42,832 nt of DNA, from contig CAJNCJ010000014.1 in NCBI GenBank assembly GCA_905221235.1, positions 1 through 42,832 on the forward strand, given 5' to 3'. The notes under the pieces were generated by a model. The model was not told the DNA's origin. It saw nothing but the letters and a program-made list of their open reading frames with translations, and did not search any database. The stretch is from a bacterium. GTDB lineage: Bacteria > Bacillota > Bacilli > Lactobacillales > Streptococcaceae. Of the stretch, positions 26,917-36,155 are shown one piece after another (within the stretch, counting starts at the first letter, position 1; every line of letters starts with the position of its first letter). The translations under genes and the position numbers were made by a program.

Positions 26917-27426
26917 ATGAAAAAATTAACTATTCGTGATGTTGCAGATATTGCAATCGTTGCTGCTATCTATGTCGTTTTGACTGTCACACCGCCCTTA
27001 AATGCTATCAGCTATGGTGCTTATCAGTTCCGTATTTCAGAAATGATGAACTTTATGGCTTTTTACAATCCTAAGTACATCATCGGAGTTACCATCGGTT
27101 GTATGATTGCTAATTTCTTTAGCTTCGGACTGCTAGATGTCTTTGTTGGTGGTGGATCAACCTTGGTATTCCTCAGTCTAGGTGTATGGCTTTTTGCAAA
27201 ATACAGCAAAGATTACCTCTTTAATGGATTGATTCGAAAAGATCATTTCTTCTTTTCAATCCTCTTTTCAATTTCCATGTTTACCATCGCTGCAGAGTTG
27301 AATATTGTAGCGCAATTACCATTTTTCCTTACTTGGTTTACAACAGGAGTTGGTGAATTTGCCTCATTGATTATTGGAGCGATTATTATTGGTAAAATTG
27401 GTCGTCGAATCGATTTAAGTAAATAG
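26917..27426 (+). CDS. queT: Queuosine precursor ECF transporter S component QueT
   Basis: This 169-residue membrane protein of the QueT (COG4708) family has about five or six hydrophobic segments. The substrate assignment (preQ1 or a related 7-deazaguanine) comes from its preQ1-II riboswitch and the family. It would salvage precursors for queuosine, the wobble base of tRNAs with GUN anticodons, using a shared ECF energy module coded elsewhere. The SD aaaggag is the sequence that the riboswitch can sequester. Confidence 0.9.
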   Translation: MKKLTIRDVADIAIVAAIYVVLTVTPPLNAISYGAYQFRISEMMNFMAFYNPKYIIGVTIGCMIANFFSFGLLDVFVGGGSTLVFLSLGVWLFAKYSKDYLFNGLIRKDHFFFSILFSISMFTIAAELNIVAQLPFFLTWFTTGVGEFASLIIGAIIIGKIGRRIDLSK

Positions 27427-27434
27427 AACAAGAC

Positions 27435-27463
27435 AAGCTGGGTGACTCTTACCTGGCTTTTTC
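27435..27463 (+). terminator. queT terminator
   Basis: aagctgggt (27435-27443) pairs with acctggctt (27451-27459) using two G-T pairs, followed by Ts. Confidence 0.75.
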
Positions 27464-27486
27464 TTATGGAAAATTTCTAAGGAAAC

Positions 27487-27515
27487 TTGACAAGTTTTTC
27501 TAACTATAGTATACT
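27487..27515 (+). promoter_or_regulatory. tRNA-Thr promoter
   Basis: TTGACA (27487-27492), a 17-base spacer and TATACT (27510-27515), near consensus and suited to a stable RNA gene; the start is about four bases before the mature 5' end. Confidence 0.8.
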
Positions 27516-27525
27516 TTTTAAGTAA

Positions 27526-27598
27526 GCTGATTTAGCTCAGTTGGCAGAGCGCATCCATGGTAAGGATGAGGTCGCCGGTTCAATCCCGGCAATTAGCA
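27526..27598 (+). tRNA. tRNA-Thr (GGT anticodon)
   Basis: The acceptor arm gctgatt/aattagc has one G-T pair, the D stem is gctc/gagc and the anticodon stem is catcc/ggatg. The loop atggtaa gives anticodon GGT, and the T arm is gccgg-ttcaatc-ccggc. Length is 73 bases with discriminator A; CCA is not encoded. It is a single gene, decoding ACC and ACU. Confidence 0.93.
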
Positions 27599-27616
27599 TT
27601 AAATAGACAGAAAAGC

Positions 27617-27638
27617 CCTTGATTTACAAGGTTTTTTT
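27617..27638 (+). terminator. tRNA-Thr terminator
   Basis: ccttg (27617-27621) and caagg (27627-27631) are followed by seven Ts. Confidence 0.8.
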
Positions 27639-27697
27639 GTTATGTCTGCCCCAAATTTTTCAAAGATACTTCTTATGCACCTGTGTAAATAAAACTA

Positions 27698-27883
27698 ATA
27701 CTCAATGAAAATCAAAGAACAAACTAGGAAGCTAGCCGCAGGTTGCTCAAAGCACTGCTTTGGGGGTGCAGATAGAACTGACGAAGTCAGCTCAAAACAT
27801 GTTTTTGAGGTTGTAGATGAAACTGACGAAGTCAATAACCATACATACGGTAAGGCGACGCTGACGAAGTTTGAAGAAGTATA
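27698..27883 (-). repeat. BOX element, modules A-B-B-C
   Basis: Plus-strand order is boxC 27698-27744, boxB 27745-27789, boxB 27790-27834 and boxA 27835-27883. Both B units are exactly 45 bases. The boxA includes tacggtaaggcgacgctgac, one base different from the standard BOX-A primer core, and lacks part of its usual outer end. Its outer end is 15 bases from the asd RNA promoter. Confidence 0.92.
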
Positions 27884-27898
27884 AAGAGTTTCGTCAGT

Positions 27899-27927
27899 TG
27901 ACAAAAGTGATTCTCTTTAGTAGAATA
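27899..27927 (+). promoter_or_regulatory. Promoter of the asd small RNA
   Basis: TTGACA (27899-27904), a 17-base spacer and TAGAAT (27922-27927) predict a start near 27934. Confidence 0.75.
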
Positions 27928-27933
27928 GTAGAT

Positions 27934-28075
27934 GCGATGAGTCGATAGGTAGTCTTCGGGCTACTATTGAGCATAAGGAGGTCATAACGCAGGAGCGGAC
28001 CTTGATGAGTTGTGTGAACCTGCTCATCACATGAAGATGCCTCTTAGTCCCTGGTCTAACGACTGGGGATTTTTA
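27934..28075 (+). ncRNA. asd RNA motif (small RNA upstream of asd)
   Basis: This non-coding stretch has its own strong promoter and terminator directly before asd. It has several stem-loops, such as gtagtc-ttcg-ggctac near 27951-27966 and gatgagt...gctcatc near 28003-28027. Position, size (about 140 bases) and context fit the lactic-acid-bacterial asd RNA motif, reported as an independent small RNA in S. pyogenes. It lacks a T-box or lysine-riboswitch core, so I do not call it either. Function unknown. Confidence 0.7.
28048..28075 (+). terminator. Terminator of the asd RNA
   Basis: tccctggtc (28048-28056), loop taac and gactgggga (28061-28069) are followed by five Ts. Confidence 0.85.
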
Positions 28076-28100
28076 TTTTCCAAAAAATGATGAAAAAGCT

Positions 28101-28128
28101 TTGCAATTCATGGAAAAAGTAGTATAAT
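28101..28128 (+). promoter_or_regulatory. asd-dapA promoter
   Basis: TTGCAA (28101-28106), a 16-base spacer and TATAAT (28123-28128) lie after the asd RNA terminator and 46 bases before the asd ATG, so asd does not need read-through from the RNA. Confidence 0.75.
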
Positions 28129-28173
28129 ACATCTATTATAGAAATTTTTAGAAAATTCCGAAAGAGGTTATTT

Positions 28174-29250
28174 ATGGGATATACAGTTGCTGTAGTCGGC
28201 GCGACAGGTGCTGTCGGTGCTCAAATGATAAAAATGTTGGAAGAATCAACACTTCCAATCGATAAAATCCGTTTACTTGCTTCTGCACGTTCAGCAGGCA
28301 AGACTTTGAAATTTAAAGATCAAGATATTACGATTGAAGAAACGACTGAAACAGCTTTTGAAGGAGTTGACATTGCTCTCTTTTCAGCAGGTGGTTCGAC
28401 ATCAGCTAAGTATGCACCATACGCAGTGAAAGCTGGAGCGGTAGTAGTAGATAACACATCTTATTTCCGTCAAAATCCAGACGTACCATTGGTTGTCCCA
28501 GAGGTCAATGCTCACGCACTTGATGCTCACAACGGGATTATTGCTTGCCCTAACTGTTCAACAATCCAAATGATGGTGGCTCTTGAGCCAGTTCGTCAAA
28601 AATGGGGCTTAGATCGTATCATCGTTTCAACTTACCAGGCTGTTTCAGGTGCTGGTATGGGTGCGATTCTTGAAACACAACGTGAACTTCGTGAAGTGTT
28701 GAATGATGGTGTGAAACCACGTGATTTGCATGCGGAAATTTTGCCTTCAGGTGGTGACAAGAAACACTATCCTATCGCCTTCAACGCTCTTCCACAAATT
28801 GATGTCTTCACTGACAATGATTACACTTACGAAGAGATGAAGATGACTAAGGAAACTAAGAAAATCATGGAAGATGATAGCATTGCAGTATCTGCAACAT
28901 GTGTGCGTATTCCAGTCTTGTCAGCTCACTCTGAGTCTGTTTACATCGAAACAAAAGAAGTGGCTCCAATCGAAGAAGTCAAAGCAGCTATCGCAGCCTT
29001 CCCAGGGGCTGTTCTTGAAGATGATGTAGCTCATCAAATCTATCCGCAAGCCATCAATGCAGTTGGTTCACGTGATACCTTTGTTGGTCGTATCCGTAAA
29101 GACTTGGATGCAGAAAAAGGAATTCACATGTGGGTTGTTTCAGATAACCTTCTCAAAGGTGCTGCTTGGAACTCAGTTCAGATTGCAGAAACTCTTCACG
29201 AGCGTGGATTGGTTCGTCCAACAGCTGAATTGAAATTTGAATTAAAATAG
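28174..29250 (+). CDS. asd: Aspartate-semialdehyde dehydrogenase
   Basis: This 358-residue NADP enzyme reduces aspartyl phosphate to aspartate semialdehyde, the branch point to lysine, peptidoglycan stem peptide, threonine and methionine. The NADP loop GATGAVG is at 9-15 and the catalytic cysteine is C128 in ACPNCSTIQ. The SD gaaagagg precedes ATG. dapA follows after 55 bases with no terminator between them, so they form the lysine-branch operon. Confidence 0.96.
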   Translation: MGYTVAVVGATGAVGAQMIKMLEESTLPIDKIRLLASARSAGKTLKFKDQDITIEETTETAFEGVDIALFSAGGSTSAKYAPYAVKAGAVVVDNTSYFRQNPDVPLVVPEVNAHALDAHNGIIACPNCSTIQMMVALEPVRQKWGLDRIIVSTYQAVSGAGMGAILETQRELREVLNDGVKPRDLHAEILPSGGDKKHYPIAFNALPQIDVFTDNDYTYEEMKMTKETKKIMEDDSIAVSATCVRIPVLSAHSESVYIETKEVAPIEEVKAAIAAFPGAVLEDDVAHQIYPQAINAVGSRDTFVGRIRKDLDAEKGIHMWVVSDNLLKGAAWNSVQIAETLHERGLVRPTAELKFELK

Positions 29251-29305
29251 TCATATCGTTTAGGAGTTCAGATGAACTCCTTCTTTGAAATAGAGAGGTG
29301 TTTTC

Positions 29306-30241
29306 ATGTCTTATCAAGATTTAAAAGAGTGTAAAATCATCACGGCCTTCATTACCCCCTTCCATGAGGATGGTTCCATCAATTTTGATGCCATTCCAGC
29401 CTTGATTGAGCATTTATTGGCCCATCACACAGACGGAATTCTTTTAGCTGGAACGACTGCTGAGAGTCCAACTTTGACCCACGATGAGGAGTTGGAACTC
29501 TTTGCGGCTGTACAAAAGATTGTCAATGGACGTGTTCCTTTGATTGCAGGTGTAGGTACTAATGATACACGAGACTCAATCGAATTTGTCAAAGAAGTAG
29601 CAGAATTTGGTGGTTTCGCAGCTGGACTTGCTATCGTACCTTACTACAACAAGCCTTCTCAAGAAGGAATGTATCAGCACTTTAAGGCGATTGCAGATGC
29701 TTCTGACTTACCTATTATCATCTATAACATTCCAGGTCGTGTGGTTGTCGAATTAACTCCAGAAACCATGCTTCGTTTGGCTGACCATCCAAATATCATT
29801 GGTGTCAAAGAATGTACGAGCTTGGCAAATATGGCTTACTTGATTGAACACAAGCCAGAAGAGTTCTTGGTCTATACTGGTGAGGATGGAGATGCTTTCC
29901 ATGCCATGAATCTTGGTGCGGACGGGGTTATTTCTGTTGCATCTCATACAAATGGGGATGAGATGCACGAGATGTTCACTGCCATTGCAGAAAGCGATAT
30001 GAAAAAAGCAGCGGCTATTCAGCGTAAATTCATTCCTAAAGTCAATGCCCTCTTCTCTTATCCAAGTCCTGCTCCTGTTAAGGCAGTTCTGAACTATATG
30101 GGATTTGAAGCTGGACCAACTCGTCTACCTCTTGTTCCAGCACCAGAAGAAGATGCAAAACGCATTATCAAGGTTGTTGTTGATGGCGACTACGAAGCAA
30201 CTAAGGCAACTGTAACAGGTGTTTTAAGACCAGATTACTAA
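29306..30241 (+). CDS. dapA: 4-hydroxy-tetrahydrodipicolinate synthase
   Basis: This 311-residue aldolase condenses pyruvate with aspartate semialdehyde, the committed step to lysine for cell-wall cross-links. The Schiff-base lysine is K168 in GVKEC, the active-site tyrosine is Y140 in YNIPGR and GTTAES (49-54) binds substrate. It uses the product of asd directly upstream. The SD gagagg precedes ATG. A two-way terminator follows. Confidence 0.96.
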   Translation: MSYQDLKECKIITAFITPFHEDGSINFDAIPALIEHLLAHHTDGILLAGTTAESPTLTHDEELELFAAVQKIVNGRVPLIAGVGTNDTRDSIEFVKEVAEFGGFAAGLAIVPYYNKPSQEGMYQHFKAIADASDLPIIIYNIPGRVVVELTPETMLRLADHPNIIGVKECTSLANMAYLIEHKPEEFLVYTGEDGDAFHAMNLGADGVISVASHTNGDEMHEMFTAIAESDMKKAAAIQRKFIPKVNALFSYPSPAPVKAVLNYMGFEAGPTRLPLVPAPEEDAKRIIKVVVDGDYEATKATVTGVLRPDY

Positions 30242-30251
30242 TAAATACAAT

Positions 30252-30284
30252 AAAATCCATGACCGAACGATCATGGATTTTTCT
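30252..30284. terminator. Bidirectional terminator between dapA and mnmE
   Basis: aaatccatga (30253-30262) and tcatggattt (30271-30280) pair perfectly. Ts follow on the plus strand, and the minus strand gives TTTTATTG. Confidence 0.85.
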
Positions 30285-31657
30285 TATTTTCCTAAACAGA
30301 ATTGGCTAAAGAGTTGGGTAATGAGTTCATCTGGAGCAGCATCCCCTGTGATTTCTCCGAGGATTTCCCAAGTACGGGTCAAGTCAACTTGAAGTAAATC
30401 AACTGGCATTCCTAGTTCAAGACCTTCATTAACAGCTTGTAGACTTTCAACTGCCTTCTCAATCAAGGAAATGTGACGGGCGTTAGATAGATAAGTAGCA
30501 TCTTGCTCAACCAAACCAGCATTTTCAAAGAAGAGGTCATTAATGCGTTCTTCAATCTTATCGATATTTTGGTTTTTAAGGACTGAAATACGGATGACAT
30601 CTTCAGGTAGTTCTGAAGTTTCAATTGCTTCAGGAAGATCAGTTTTGTTAAGCAGAATAATGCGATTAGTCTCTTGACTGATTTCTAAGAGTTGGCTATC
30701 TTGGGCGGTCAGTGGTTCACTGGCATTTAGCACTAGAAGAACCAAATCAGCTTCCTTAAGGGCTTTTTTCGAACGCTCAACACCGATTTGTTCCACAATG
30801 TCATCTGTTTCACGAATTCCAGCTGTATCAATCAATTTGAGAGGGACACCGTTGATATTGACATATTCTTCGATGACATCACGGGTGGTTCCAGCAATGT
30901 CTGTAACGATAGCCTTGTCTTCACGCAAGAGGTTGTTGAGGAGGCTAGATTTTCCAACGTTAGGGCGTCCGATGATAGCAGTTGAAATTCCCTCACGAAG
31001 AATTTTACCGCGACGTGCTGTTCGAAGGAGGTTGGTTAGCAATTGCTCAAACTCCATAGTTTTCTCGCGAACTACGGCAGTAGTAGCTTCCTCAACATCG
31101 TCATACTCAGGATAGTCAATATTAACCTCGACTTGGGCAAGTGTATTGAGGATTTCTTGACGGGTATTGTTAATGAGGTCAGAAAGGGAGCCGTCTAATT
31201 GCTTAACTGCAATGTTCATAGCCTTGTCTGTCTTGGCACGGATGATATCCATTACCGCTTCAGCCTGTGTCAAATCCACACGGCCGTTTAGAAAGGCGCG
31301 CTTGGTAAATTCACCGGGTTCTGCCAACCGAGCTCCTTCACGGATAGCCAGTTGGAGAATCTCATTGGTCACCGCAATCCCACCGTGGGTGTTAATCTCG
31401 ATAATATCCTCACGAGTGAAGGTTTTTGGAGACTTCATAGCTCCAACCATAACCTCGTCCATGACCTTACCAGTAAGAGGATCAACAATGTGACCATAGT
31501 TGAGCGTGTGGCTAGCAACCTGACTCAAGTCTTTTCCTTTAAAAATCTTTTGCGCAATCGCAAAACTATCTGTTCCGCTCAAGCGGACAATACCAATGGC
31601 TCCTTCACCTAATGGAGTCGAGATAGCAGCGATGGTATCAAATTCACGTGTAATCAT
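30284..31657 (-). CDS. mnmE: tRNA modification GTPase MnmE
   Basis: This 457-residue GTPase works with MnmG to add the cmnm5 group to U34 of certain tRNAs. It has an N-terminal folate-binding domain (1-120), a helical domain, then a G domain with GRPNVGKSS (230-238), the TT switch in IAGTTRD (254-260) and DTAG (277-280). NKTDL and the C-terminal FCLGK, carrying the conserved cysteine, follow. I chose ATG at 31657, which has the SD aaagga; an upstream in-frame codon lacks one. Confidence 0.96.
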   Translation of the reverse strand: MITREFDTIAAISTPLGEGAIGIVRLSGTDSFAIAQKIFKGKDLSQVASHTLNYGHIVDPLTGKVMDEVMVGAMKSPKTFTREDIIEINTHGGIAVTNEILQLAIREGARLAEPGEFTKRAFLNGRVDLTQAEAVMDIIRAKTDKAMNIAVKQLDGSLSDLINNTRQEILNTLAQVEVNIDYPEYDDVEEATTAVVREKTMEFEQLLTNLLRTARRGKILREGISTAIIGRPNVGKSSLLNNLLREDKAIVTDIAGTTRDVIEEYVNINGVPLKLIDTAGIRETDDIVEQIGVERSKKALKEADLVLLVLNASEPLTAQDSQLLEISQETNRIILLNKTDLPEAIETSELPEDVIRISVLKNQNIDKIEERINDLFFENAGLVEQDATYLSNARHISLIEKAVESLQAVNEGLELGMPVDLLQVDLTRTWEILGEITGDAAPDELITQLFSQFCLGK

Positions 31658-31708
31658 AATGTTTCCTTTAATTGCTCTTTTCTTGGAATATTCCGAGTTT
31701 CTTTTCAA

Positions 31709-31737
31709 ATTGTAACAAATTTAGGCTATTTCTTCAA
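31709..31737 (-). promoter_or_regulatory. mnmE promoter followed by a short palindrome
   Basis: On the minus strand TTGAAG (complement of 31732-31737), a 17-base spacer and TACAAT (complement of 31709-31714), with TG before the -10. A 16-base palindrome, cttggaatattccgag (31682-31697), lies in the leader. Confidence 0.6.
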
Positions 31738-31756
31738 TGGATGCTACTTGGAGATT

Positions 31757-31785
31757 GAAAAAGCCTAAGCATTTCTGCTTAAGCT
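31757..31785 (-). terminator. Terminator of the tautomerase gene
   Basis: agcctaagc (31762-31770) pairs with gcttaagct (31777-31785) with one G-T pair. On the minus strand Ts follow. Confidence 0.7.
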
Positions 31786-31788
31786 AGC

Positions 31789-31971
31789 TTATTTAGTGCG
31801 CATTTCCCCTTGTGGGAAGTAAGTTCCTTCTGGCATGTCGTTGATGATGACATGGACAGCAGATTGAGGGGCTCCAGTGTTACGGACAACAGCTTCCGTT
31901 ACTTCCTTAGCAAGAGCTTTCTTTTGCTCGAGCGTGCGTCCTTCAAATAAATCGATGCGTACAAATGGCAT
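31789..31971 (-). CDS. 4-oxalocrotonate tautomerase family protein
   Basis: This small enzyme has 60 residues, starting MPFVRIDLFEGR. After Met removal Pro-1 is the catalytic base of the family. The length and two basic residues near R10 and K16 fit the hexameric 4-OT subunit. I chose ATG at 31971, with SD gaggaag, because it exposes the proline; a longer frame would bury it. No aromatic degradation genes are near, so the physiological substrate is unknown. Confidence 0.87.
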   Translation of the reverse strand: MPFVRIDLFEGRTLEQKKALAKEVTEAVVRNTGAPQSAVHVIINDMPEGTYFPQGEMRTK

Positions 31972-32003
31972 AATAGCTTCCTCCACTAGTTTTGATTTCT
32001 TCT

Positions 32004-32012
32004 ATTTTACCA
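32004..32012 (-). promoter_or_regulatory. Extended -10 promoter of the tautomerase gene
   Basis: On the minus strand TG-g-TAAAAT (complement of 32004-32012), with a weak -35. Confidence 0.45.
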
Positions 32013-32042
32013 CATTTTGCCGTTTAAAGCTTAAGAAAATTA

Positions 32043-32051
32043 TGATATACT
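32043..32051 (+). promoter_or_regulatory. Extended -10 promoter of the tdk-prfA operon
   Basis: TG-a-TATACT at 32043-32051 lies 42 bases before the tdk ATG; the -35 is poor. Confidence 0.55.
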
Positions 32052-32093
32052 AGAATGTAGCAAAAATTTAGAAATGGACGTGAAGCAAGAAAC

Positions 32094-32693
32094 ATGGCAC
32101 AGTTGTATTATCGTTATGGGACCATGAACTCTGGTAAGACCATTGAGATTCTCAAGGTGGCCTATAACTATGAGGAGCAAGGAAAAGGTGTTGTCATTAT
32201 GACCTCGGCTCTGGATACGCGTGACGGTGTTGGCTATGTGTCGAGTCGAATTGGCATGAAACGCCCAGCCATTGCGATTGAGGAAACGACGGATATCTTC
32301 GGCTATATTCGAGACCTACCAGAAAAAACTTACTGTGTGTTGGTCGATGAGGCCCAGTTTCTCAAGCGTCACCATGTTTACGACCTGGCTCGTGTTGTGG
32401 ACGAGTTAGACATACCTGTCATGGCTTTTGGTTTGAAAAATGACTTTCGCAATGAATTGTTCGAAGGTTCCAAATATCTCTTGCTCTTAGCAGACAAGAT
32501 TGACGAAATCAAGACCATCTGTCAGTACTGCAAGAAAAAGGCGACCATGGTCTTGCGTACACAGGATGGACTGCCCGTTTATGATGGAGAGCAGATCCAG
32601 ATCGGTGGAAATGAAACCTATATCTCGGTTTGCCGTAAACATTATTTTGCGCCAATGATATCATCTAATAAGGAGCAAAGCTATGACAATTGA
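32094..32693 (+). CDS. tdk: Thymidine kinase
   Basis: This 199-residue type II enzyme phosphorylates salvaged thymidine to dTMP. Walker A GTMNSGKT is at 9-16 and the catalytic E86 is in VDEAQFL. A zinc-binding lasso is formed by CQYC and a later CRKH pair. The SD is weak (gtgaag). The next gene overlaps its end by 11 bases, starting a run of closely packed genes (tdk, GNAT, prfA, prmC, tsaC, GNAT). Confidence 0.95.
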   Translation: MAQLYYRYGTMNSGKTIEILKVAYNYEEQGKGVVIMTSALDTRDGVGYVSSRIGMKRPAIAIEETTDIFGYIRDLPEKTYCVLVDEAQFLKRHHVYDLARVVDELDIPVMAFGLKNDFRNELFEGSKYLLLLADKIDEIKTICQYCKKKATMVLRTQDGLPVYDGEQIQIGGNETYISVCRKHYFAPMISSNKEQSYDN

Positions 32694-33162
32694 ACTAAGA
32701 GATGTTACAATGGGAAATTATTTTGATGTTTTGAATTTGGATGTCAAGGAATATCAAAAACAATTCATTGCAACCAACGCAATTAGTTTAGCTGAAGCAT
32801 ACGTCTACACTAAAAATGGAGATTTTGTAGCTCCATTGGCAGTTTATGATAATGATGTAATCATAGGTTTTGTGATGATAGCTTATGATAAAAAGATCGG
32901 AATTAGTAGTGGAAATTATTTACTATTTCGTTTTATGATTGATAAGAATTTTCAAAATCAAGGATATTTTAAACCAATAATGGATAATGTGCTAGACTAT
33001 GTTCGGACAGCACCAGCAGGTTTAGCCAATAAACTTTGGTTGTCTTATGAACCAGAAAATGAACATGCAAGATCTTGTTACCTCAGTTATGGATTTAAAG
33101 AAACTGGGGAAATATTTGAGAACGAAGTAGTAGCAGTCTATGATTTAACAATTGAGAAATAA
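32683..33162 (+). CDS. GNAT-family N-acetyltransferase
   Basis: This acetyltransferase has 159 residues. The acetyl-CoA-binding motif A is at about 85-105 ([16 protein letters not shown]), in a slightly unusual form in which the Q/RxxGxG loop reads QNQGYF. Motif B is near 125-145 ([17 protein letters not shown]). The substrate is unknown; the fold resembles small-molecule acetyltransferases of the spermine/diamine group. It is AT-richer than its neighbours. The SD aaggagc lies within tdk, and prfA follows after nine bases. Confidence 0.8.
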   Translation: MTIELRDVTMGNYFDVLNLDVKEYQKQFIATNAISLAEAYVYTKNGDFVAPLAVYDNDVIIGFVMIAYDKKIGISSGNYLLFRFMIDKNFQNQGYFKPIMDNVLDYVRTAPAGLANKLWLSYEPENEHARSCYLSYGFKETGEIFENEVVAVYDLTIEK

Positions 33163-33171
33163 GGAGAAAAA

Positions 33172-34251
33172 ATGAACATCTATGATCAACTACAAGCTGT
33201 AGAAGACCGTTATGAAGAATTAGGAGAATTGCTGAGTGACCCGGATGTGGTCTCAGACACCAAGCGTTTCATGGAGCTTTCGAAAGAAGAGGCTTCTACT
33301 CGTGATACGGTGACAGCCTACCGTGAGTACAAACAAGTCCTTCAAAATATCGTTGACGCTGAAGAAATGATTAAGGAATCAGGTGGAGATGCGGACTTGG
33401 AAGAAATGGCCAAGCAAGAGCTCAAAGATGCCAAGGCTGAAAAAGAAGAATACGAAGAAAAACTGAAAATCTTGCTCCTTCCAAAGGATCCGAACGATGA
33501 CAAGAATATCATCCTAGAAATCCGTGGAGCAGCTGGTGGAGATGAAGCAGCACTTTTCGCAGGTGATCTCCTAACCATGTACCAAAAGTATGCTGAAGCT
33601 CAAGGATGGCGCTTTGAAGTTATGGAAGCTTCTATGAACGGTGTCGGCGGTTTTAAAGAAGTGGTTGCTATGGTTTCTGGTCAGTCTGTATACTCTAAAC
33701 TCAAGTACGAATCAGGTGCCCACCGAGTTCAACGTGTTCCTGTGACAGAAAGCCAAGGCCGTGTCCATACCTCGACAGCGACAGTTCTTGTTATGCCTGA
33801 AGTGGAAGAAGTAGAGTACGATATCGATCCTAAAGACCTTCGTGTTGATATCTACCACGCATCTGGTGCTGGTGGACAGAACGTCAATAAGGTTGCGACT
33901 GCCGTTCGTATCGTTCACTTACCAACCAATATTAAGGTTGAGATGCAGGAAGAACGTACCCAGCAGAAAAACCGTGAGAAAGCTATGAAAATCATCCGTG
34001 CGCGTGTTGCTGACCACTTTGCCCAGATTGCACAAGATGAACAAGACGCTGAGCGTAAGTCTACTATCGGTACTGGTGACCGTTCAGAACGTATCCGTAC
34101 CTATAACTTCCCACAAAATCGTGTCACAGATCACCGTATCGGCTTGACCCTCCAAAAACTAGATACCATCTTGTCTGGAAAATTGGATGAAGTTGTGGAT
34201 GCTTTGGTGCTCTATGACCAAACACAAAAATTAGAAGAATTAAACAAATAA
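33172..34251 (+). CDS. prfA: Peptide chain release factor 1
   Basis: This 359-residue factor ends translation at UAA and UAG. The peptide anticodon PVT is at 190-192 and the GGQ that triggers hydrolysis is at 234-236. The length is full and it keeps the N-terminal coiled domain. The SD ataaggag precedes ATG. The stop overlaps the start of prmC (TAATG), which methylates the GGQ glutamine of this protein. Confidence 0.97.
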   Translation: MNIYDQLQAVEDRYEELGELLSDPDVVSDTKRFMELSKEEASTRDTVTAYREYKQVLQNIVDAEEMIKESGGDADLEEMAKQELKDAKAEKEEYEEKLKILLLPKDPNDDKNIILEIRGAAGGDEAALFAGDLLTMYQKYAEAQGWRFEVMEASMNGVGGFKEVVAMVSGQSVYSKLKYESGAHRVQRVPVTESQGRVHTSTATVLVMPEVEEVEYDIDPKDLRVDIYHASGAGGQNVNKVATAVRIVHLPTNIKVEMQEERTQQKNREKAMKIIRARVADHFAQIAQDEQDAERKSTIGTGDRSERIRTYNFPQNRVTDHRIGLTLQKLDTILSGKLDEVVDALVLYDQTQKLEELNK

Positions 34252-35087
34252 TGAAATTAGCTCAATTATTTTCAGATTTTGAAGAAGAGTTGATAAGACA
34301 AGGAGAGGAAGCTGAAAGCCTCTCTTTTGTCTATCGTAGCCTGAAAAATCTCTCTTTTACTGACTTCGTCTTTGCTCTTCAGCAGGAAGTGACGGAAGAG
34401 GAAGAAGTTTTTGTTAAAGGAATTTTCCAACAGTTAGTAGCTCATAAACCGGCACAGTATATCATTGGACAGGTAGATTTTTATGGAATGCAGTTAAAAG
34501 TTGATGAGCGGGTTTTGATTCCTCGTCCAGAGACAGAGGAGTTGGTTGAGCTTATCCTTGCTGAAAATCCTGAGACGAATCTTTCAGTTCTGGATATTGG
34601 AACAGGTAGTGGAGCTATTGCTCTCGCCTTAGCAAAAAACAGACCAAATTGGTCAGTGACAGCAGCGGATATTTCCCAAGATGCTTTAGATTTAGCTAGC
34701 GAAAATGCTAAAAATCAAAATCTTCAAATATTTTTAAAAAAATCTGACTGTTTTACAGAAATTTCTGAAAAATATGATATAATTGTTTCCAATCCACCCT
34801 ATATCTCTCGTGAAGATGAGTCAGAGGTCGGTTTGAATGTCTTGCATTCGGAGCCTCATCTAGCTCTCTTTGCAGATGAGGATGGCCTAGCTATTTACCG
34901 TAGAATTGCGGAAGATGCAAAAGACTATCTAAAAGATGGTGGTAAGATTTACCTTGAAATTGGATACAAGCAAGGTCAAAGTGTTCCTGAACTTTTTAGG
35001 AAATATCTTCCCGAAAAGCGAGTAAGAACACTCAAGGACCAATTTGGTCAAGATAGGATGGTTGTAGTTGATGATGGACAGGATTAG
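34251..35087 (+). CDS. prmC: Release factor glutamine methyltransferase PrmC
   Basis: This 278-residue SAM enzyme methylates the glutamine of the GGQ motif in release factors. The SAM loop DIGTGSG is at about 115-121 and the catalytic NPPY at 181-184. An N-terminal helical domain holds the release factor. There is one base of overlap with prfA and about 17 bases with the next gene, so the three are probably coupled in translation. Confidence 0.95.
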   Translation: MKLAQLFSDFEEELIRQGEEAESLSFVYRSLKNLSFTDFVFALQQEVTEEEEVFVKGIFQQLVAHKPAQYIIGQVDFYGMQLKVDERVLIPRPETEELVELILAENPETNLSVLDIGTGSGAIALALAKNRPNWSVTAADISQDALDLASENAKNQNLQIFLKKSDCFTEISEKYDIIVSNPPYISREDESEVGLNVLHSEPHLALFADEDGLAIYRRIAEDAKDYLKDGGKIYLEIGYKQGQSVPELFRKYLPEKRVRTLKDQFGQDRMVVVDDGQD

Positions 35088-35673
35088 ACAAGAATTGGAA
35101 AATGGTGGAGCTGTCGTTCTGCCTACAGAGACAGTTTACGGTCTTTTTGCCCAGGCTCTAGACGAAAAAGCAGTTGATCATGTTTACCAGCTCAAACGTC
35201 GCCCTAGAGACAAGGCACTCAATCTTAATGTTGCCTCTCTAGAGGACATTTTGCATTTTTCAAAGAATCAGCCAATTTATCTGCAAAAACTTGTAGAGAC
35301 CTTTTTACCAGGTCCCTTGACCATTATCCTTGAAGCCAATGACCGAGTTCCCTATTGGGTCAATTCTGGTCTTGCAACGGTGGGATTTAGGATGCCCAGT
35401 CACCCCATTACACTCGATTTAATTAGGGAGACGGGGCCCTTGATTGGGCCGTCTGCCAATATCTCAGGTCAGGCAAGTGGCGTGACCTTTGATCAAATTC
35501 TGAAGGATTTTGACCAAGAGGTTCTGGGTCTAGAAGACGATGATTTTCTAACTGGACAGGATTCAACTATTTTGGACTTGTCTAGAGACAAGGTGAAAAT
35601 CTTACGCCAAGGGGCGATTAAGCGAGAAGATATTCTTGCTCGGTTGCCAGAGATTTCTTTTGGGGAGGAATGA
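35071..35673 (+). CDS. tsaC: Threonylcarbamoyl-AMP synthase (Sua5/YrdC/TsaC)
   Basis: This 200-residue enzyme makes threonylcarbamoyl-AMP from threonine, bicarbonate and ATP, for t6A37 in tRNAs reading ANN codons. The family markers PTETVYGLFAQA (about 18-29), KRRPRDKALNLN and GPSANISGQ are present. It is the YrdC domain alone, without the Sua5 C-terminal domain. Three start codons lie in a row: TTG 35068, ATG 35071 and ATG 35074. The SD agga suits the TTG best, so the exact start is open. Confidence 0.9.
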   Translation: MMDRIRQELENGGAVVLPTETVYGLFAQALDEKAVDHVYQLKRRPRDKALNLNVASLEDILHFSKNQPIYLQKLVETFLPGPLTIILEANDRVPYWVNSGLATVGFRMPSHPITLDLIRETGPLIGPSANISGQASGVTFDQILKDFDQEVLGLEDDDFLTGQDSTILDLSRDKVKILRQGAIKREDILARLPEISFGEE

Positions 35674-35674
35674 G

Positions 35675-36106
35675 ATGCTAAGAGATTTAAGAGAAACTGA
35701 TGTGAAAGCCATTTGTAAAATTAACCAAGAAGCCTTAGGCTATTCTTTTAGTCCAGAGGAAACAGCTAGTCAACTAGCTAGATTATCTCAGGATTCACAT
35801 CATTTCCTACTTGCTTATGAGGATGCGGCTAGTCATGTACTACTTGGATATGTCCATGCTGAGGTCTATGAATCACTTTATTCTAAAGCAGGATTTAATA
35901 TTTTAGCCTTAGCAGTTTCACCTCAAGCGCAAGGGCAAGGTATCGGTAAAAGATTACTAAATGGGTTGGAGGAAGAAGCAAAAAGACGTGGTTATGGGTT
36001 TATCCGCTTAAACTCTGCCGAACATCGTCTGGGAGCTCATGCATTTTATGAAAAAGTTGGTTATACTTGTGATAAAATGCAGAAACGGTTTATTCGCATC
36101 CTATAG
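35675..36106 (+). CDS. GNAT-family N-acetyltransferase (RimI-like)
   Basis: This 143-residue acetyltransferase has a clear acetyl-CoA loop, QGQGIGKRLL, at about residues 85-94. A later NSAEHRLGAHAFYEKVGY segment is typical of the fold. The order next to tsaC recalls rimI beside t6A genes, but the target is not known. I chose ATG 35675 with SD ggggagg; a longer frame begins inside tsaC without an SD. It starts right after the tsaC stop. Confidence 0.82.
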   Translation: MLRDLRETDVKAICKINQEALGYSFSPEETASQLARLSQDSHHFLLAYEDAASHVLLGYVHAEVYESLYSKAGFNILALAVSPQAQGQGIGKRLLNGLEEEAKRRGYGFIRLNSAEHRLGAHAFYEKVGYTCDKMQKRFIRIL

Positions 36107-36155
36107 TTTATTTTCTTAGACTAAAGGACCTGTCACACAATAAAGGAGAAGACCT

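Noticed and set aside
27698..27883. Repeats read as a small CRISPR array
   Set aside because: The repeated 45-base units are BOX B modules joined without spacers, and no cas genes are near.
27695..27904. Minus-strand open frame of 69 codons across the BOX element
   Set aside because: It consists almost wholly of BOX modules, has no SD and no protein-like composition.
27934..28075. T-box or lysine riboswitch upstream of asd
   Set aside because: The T-box AGGGTGGNACCGCG core is absent and I cannot find the lysine-riboswitch core; the element has its own promoter and terminator.
31682..31697. Palindrome in the mnmE leader as a terminator or attenuator
   Set aside because: It has no T run and one wobble pair; it may be an operator or chance, too weak to report alone.
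32683..33162. AT-rich GNAT gene between tdk and prfA as a recent foreign insertion
   Set aside because: It overlaps tdk, is spaced like an operon gene, has no flanking repeats, and I recall the same order in pneumococcus.
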